Shown here one piece after another: positions 14,949 through 16,704 of a stretch of DNA of 16,704 nucleotides (position 1 is its first letter; each line of letters starts with the position of its first letter). Made by a program: the position numbers and the translations under genes. The notes under the pieces were generated by a model, which made no database searches, had not been told where the DNA came from, and saw nothing but the letters and a program-made list of their open reading frames with translations. The DNA lies in contig CAZXFG010000013.1 in NCBI GenBank assembly GCA_964640515.1, forward strand, positions 1 through 16,704, written 5' to 3'. Origin of the DNA: CAZXFG01 sp964640515 (GTDB lineage: Bacteria; Patescibacteriota; Patescibacteriia; Magasanikbacterales; GWA2-37-8).

Positions 14949-15275
14949 ATGACATACCGTAAACCTTCTTTCTTGATTCCGGGGTTCACAGAACAACGTG
15001 AAGTATTGATGACTGCTGGCGCAAAGAAGAGATGGGAAAGCTTGAATGCTGGGCAAAGAAGGAGCAAGGAGAAGGTCGCGGAAATTCTTAATAGTTGGCA
15101 GGCGCAACTTGGTGTAGATACTCTTGTAGGAACAGAGGTTCTTTTAGACCCGGTTAAAGGCAAAGAAGGATGGTTTGAGGTGTTAGAAATAGATAAAGAA
15201 GGTAGAATTTGGGTTGAAGGCCTGACAGGACATTACAATATCAGAGTCGCTCAGCAATTCAGGATTAAAAAGTAG
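14949..15275 (+). CDS. Unrecognised small protein with distinct codon use (108 aa)
   Basis: The first half is basic and probably helical (about 20-52, KKRWESLNAGQRRSKEKVAEIL). The second half is likely beta-rich (about 58-108: GTEVLLDP, GWFEVLEI, RIWVEGL, FRIKK), like a small SH3- or KOW-like barrel, but no family is recognised. There is no signal peptide, membrane segment or cysteine. Six of its eight arginines use AGA or AGG and two use CGT; neighbouring genes use CGC/CGG often, so recent acquisition is possible. It follows pyk by 17 bases, has a T-rich leader without a Shine-Dalgarno motif and ends 2 bases before a hairpin terminator. That placement supports it as a real gene, the last of the rightward transcript. 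Function unknown. Confidence 0.65.
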   Translation: MTYRKPSFLIPGFTEQREVLMTAGAKKRWESLNAGQRRSKEKVAEILNSWQAQLGVDTLVGTEVLLDPVKGKEGWFEVLEIDKEGRIWVEGLTGHYNIRVAQQFRIKK

Positions 15276-15277
15276 TC

Positions 15278-15308
15278 AAAACACCCAGCTTGCGTTGAGG
15301 TGTTTTTT
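15278..15308. terminator. Rho-independent terminator, possibly bidirectional
   Basis: AAAACACC (15278-15285) pairs with GGTGTTTT (15299-15306). Inner pairs CAGC/GTTG with one bulged A enclose a TTGC loop, and the T run 15303-15308 follows. It ends the rightward transcript from pyk and the 108-aa gene. The glyA stop on the other strand overlaps its last two bases, and the reverse reading has the same hairpin with a shorter T run, so it may also terminate glyA. Confidence 0.85.
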
Positions 15309-16557
15309 AATTATTTAAAGTTGGATAAAGAGGAAATTTTTTGGTCAGTTCCAGCACCTGGCCGCGAATGTCGGCCAGTTTTTTTTCGTCTTGATGATTT
15401 TTAATCGCTTCGTCGATCCAGTTGGCGATAGTTTTCATTTCTTCTTCTTTCATGCCACGCGTAGTCAGAGCGGGCGTGCCCAAACGGATACCCGATGGAT
15501 CCATAGGAGAGCGCGGGTCATCAGGAATCATGTTTTTATTGACCGTAATACCGGCTTTGTCCAAAGCAATCTGGGCTTCTTTGCCTGATACGCCTTTGGG
15601 CGTTACATCCATGAGAATTAGATGATTATCCGTACCGCCAAAACAGAGTTTATATCCGCGGGCGTTGAATTCCGCTTCCAAGACTTTGGCGTTTTTTTTA
15701 ATTTGCCGAGCGTATTCCTTAAATTCAGGCAGTAGGGCTTCTTTAAAAGCCACGGCTTTGGCCGCAACATTGTTTTCATGCGGGCCTCCCTGGAATCCGG
15801 GGAAAACGGCTCTATCAATATCCTTAGCCCATTTTTGTTTGCACATAATCATGCCTCCGCGCGGCCCGCGTAGGGTTTTGTGGGTGGTGGTAGTGACTAC
15901 ATCAAAAATCGGCACCGGGTTATTCATTTCTCCGGCCGCGATTAAACCGGCGATATGGGCAATGTCGGCCATGGTGATGGCGCCAATTTCATTGGCGATG
16001 GCTTGTATTTTTTCATATTCAATTTCACGGGAATAAGCCGAGTAACCGACTAGGACTATTTTTGGCCTGTGTTCCAAGGCCATTTGCCGTAAATTGTCCA
16101 AATCAATATTACCTTGGGCGTTAGTTTTGTAGCGGACAAAGTTAAATATTTTCGCCATGTAAGTGACCGGATGGCCATGAGTCAGATGTCCGCCGTGGGA
16201 TAGGTCCATTCCTAATACGGTGTCGCCCGGTTTGAGCAAGGCGAAATATACGGCGATATTAGCTGGAGCGCCAGAGAGCGGTTGGACATTTACATGTTCG
16301 GCTCCGAATAGTTTCTTAGCCCGTTCAATGGCCAGCGTTTCCACTTCGTCAATAAACTGACAGCCGCCATAATAGCGTTTTCCTGAATAACCCTCGGAAT
16401 ATTTATTGGTTAAAACAGAACCCAGCGCTTCCAAAACAGCCGGGGAAACGAAATTTTCCGAGGGGATCATTTCCAGCCCTTCCTCTTGACGCTGTTGTTC
16501 TTTTTTGATGCTGGCTAAAATATCCGGGTCAAATTCTTTTAGGGTATGCGTGTACAT
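15307..16557 (-). CDS. glyA: Serine hydroxymethyltransferase
   Basis: A PLP enzyme that interconverts serine + tetrahydrofolate and glycine + 5,10-methylene-tetrahydrofolate, supplying one-carbon units. The family motifs are all present: [10 protein letters not shown] (30-39), [15 protein letters not shown] (51-65), [10 protein letters not shown] (119-128), the D-x-A-H motif at 198-201 (DIAHIAGL) and the PLP-binding Lys227 in [14 protein letters not shown]. The 416-aa length is normal. A few motif positions differ from enterobacterial enzymes, for example QPLSGAPAN. It converges with the rightward operon at the shared terminator. A TATAAT on this strand lies about 40 bases upstream of the ATG; no Shine-Dalgarno motif is seen. 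Nothing indicates loss of function. Confidence 0.97.
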   Translation of the reverse strand: MYTHTLKEFDPDILASIKKEQQRQEEGLEMIPSENFVSPAVLEALGSVLTNKYSEGYSGKRYYGGCQFIDEVETLAIERAKKLFGAEHVNVQPLSGAPANIAVYFALLKPGDTVLGMDLSHGGHLTHGHPVTYMAKIFNFVRYKTNAQGNIDLDNLRQMALEHRPKIVLVGYSAYSREIEYEKIQAIANEIGAITMADIAHIAGLIAAGEMNNPVPIFDVVTTTTHKTLRGPRGGMIMCKQKWAKDIDRAVFPGFQGGPHENNVAAKAVAFKEALLPEFKEYARQIKKNAKVLEAEFNARGYKLCFGGTDNHLILMDVTPKGVSGKEAQIALDKAGITVNKNMIPDDPRSPMDPSGIRLGTPALTTRGMKEEEMKTIANWIDEAIKNHQDEKKLADIRGQVLELTKKFPLYPTLNN

Positions 16558-16596
16558 AGTATGTAAGATAAAAGAAAATAGGGTTTATAAATATAT

Positions 16597-16602
16597 ATTA
16601 TA
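16597..16602 (-). promoter_or_regulatory. Candidate -10 box for glyA
   Basis: TATAAT on the minus strand, about 40 bases before the glyA ATG, within an AT-rich leader. No good -35 lies at 16-18 bases; a TTGTAG at 16623-16628 is 20 bases away and lies in the inverted-repeat region. The assignment rests on the -10 alone. Confidence 0.35.
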
Positions 16603-16621
16603 GCGACATGGCGGAGGCTTA

Positions 16622-16704
16622 GCTACAAATTAGGAAATTTTGTAGCAAAATGTAATGCGACCATCTGCCTTTTACATTTTGCGTGGACAAAATTTCCTAA
16701 ATTT
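16622..16704. repeat. Long imperfect inverted repeat upstream of glyA
   Basis: TAGGAAATTTTGT (16631-16643) is perfectly complementary to 16687-16699, and AAAATGTAA (16647-16655) to 16672-16680. Outer AAAT pairing extends the arms to the window end with one extra base on the right. An asymmetric 3/6-base internal bulge (AGC versus GCGTGG) and a 16-base loop complete it. A competing hairpin exists: GCTACAAA (16622-16629) pairs with TTTGTAGC (16639-16646), using part of the same left arm. No T run follows in either direction, so a plain terminator is unlikely. It may continue beyond the window. Confidence 0.7.

Noticed and set aside
2..16704. UGA recoded as glycine (as in some CPR groups)
   Set aside because: No long gene contains internal TGA, and YbeY ends at its family-typical length at a TGA.
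16558..16704. tRNA or riboswitch in the glyA leader
   Set aside because: No cloverleaf, no T-loop or CCA-type end, and no glycine-riboswitch-like conserved core seen; the region is dominated by the inverted repeat and an AT-rich leader.

Overview
The window looks like a piece of a Patescibacteria (CPR, Parcubacteria-like) genome. This is an inference. It rests on a giant cysteine-rich modular surface protein, a run of small single-pass proteins with thrombospondin type 3 (TSP3) repeats, compact gene spacing, and starts that lack Shine-Dalgarno motifs, all next to ordinary bacterial housekeeping genes. The standard genetic code fits: the long frames have no internal TGA and ybeY ends in TGA. 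The first gene runs off the left edge and holds a 100-N scaffold gap.

Layout. Positions 2-6583 hold one enormous extracytoplasmic protein: SbsA-type Ig-like modules, about 11 Myxococcus-type cysteine-rich repeats, a pseudopilin-like segment, a LamG-type domain and a beta-rich C-terminus. Positions 6627-9076 hold three consecutive membrane proteins with the same plan (cytoplasmic tail, one membrane helix, external linker, calcium-type TSP3 repeats). The third adds a globular C-terminal domain. With the giant protein they form a cell-surface locus.

Positions 9078-13037 hold a core block: ybeY (rRNA maturation), dgkA (lipid kinase), ftsA and ftsZ (division) and nrdR (repressor of ribonucleotide reductase genes). 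Candidate promoters precede ftsA and ftsZ; the one before ftsZ is near consensus and is overlapped by inverted repeats. A conserved-looking small membrane protein (13048-13482), pyruvate kinase (13489-14931) and an unrecognised 108-residue protein (14949-15275) follow on the same strand and end at a hairpin terminator.

On the opposite strand, glyA (15307-16557) converges on that terminator. The 147 bases upstream of glyA to the window end carry a -10-like box and a long imperfect inverted repeat. No tRNA, rRNA, CRISPR array, transposase or integrase was seen, and no gene-free stretch exceeds 300 bases.

The most distinctive material is the surface locus (giant protein plus TSP3 trio). Its function cannot be assigned from sequence alone, but its architecture suggests a calcium-stabilised envelope or attachment apparatus.
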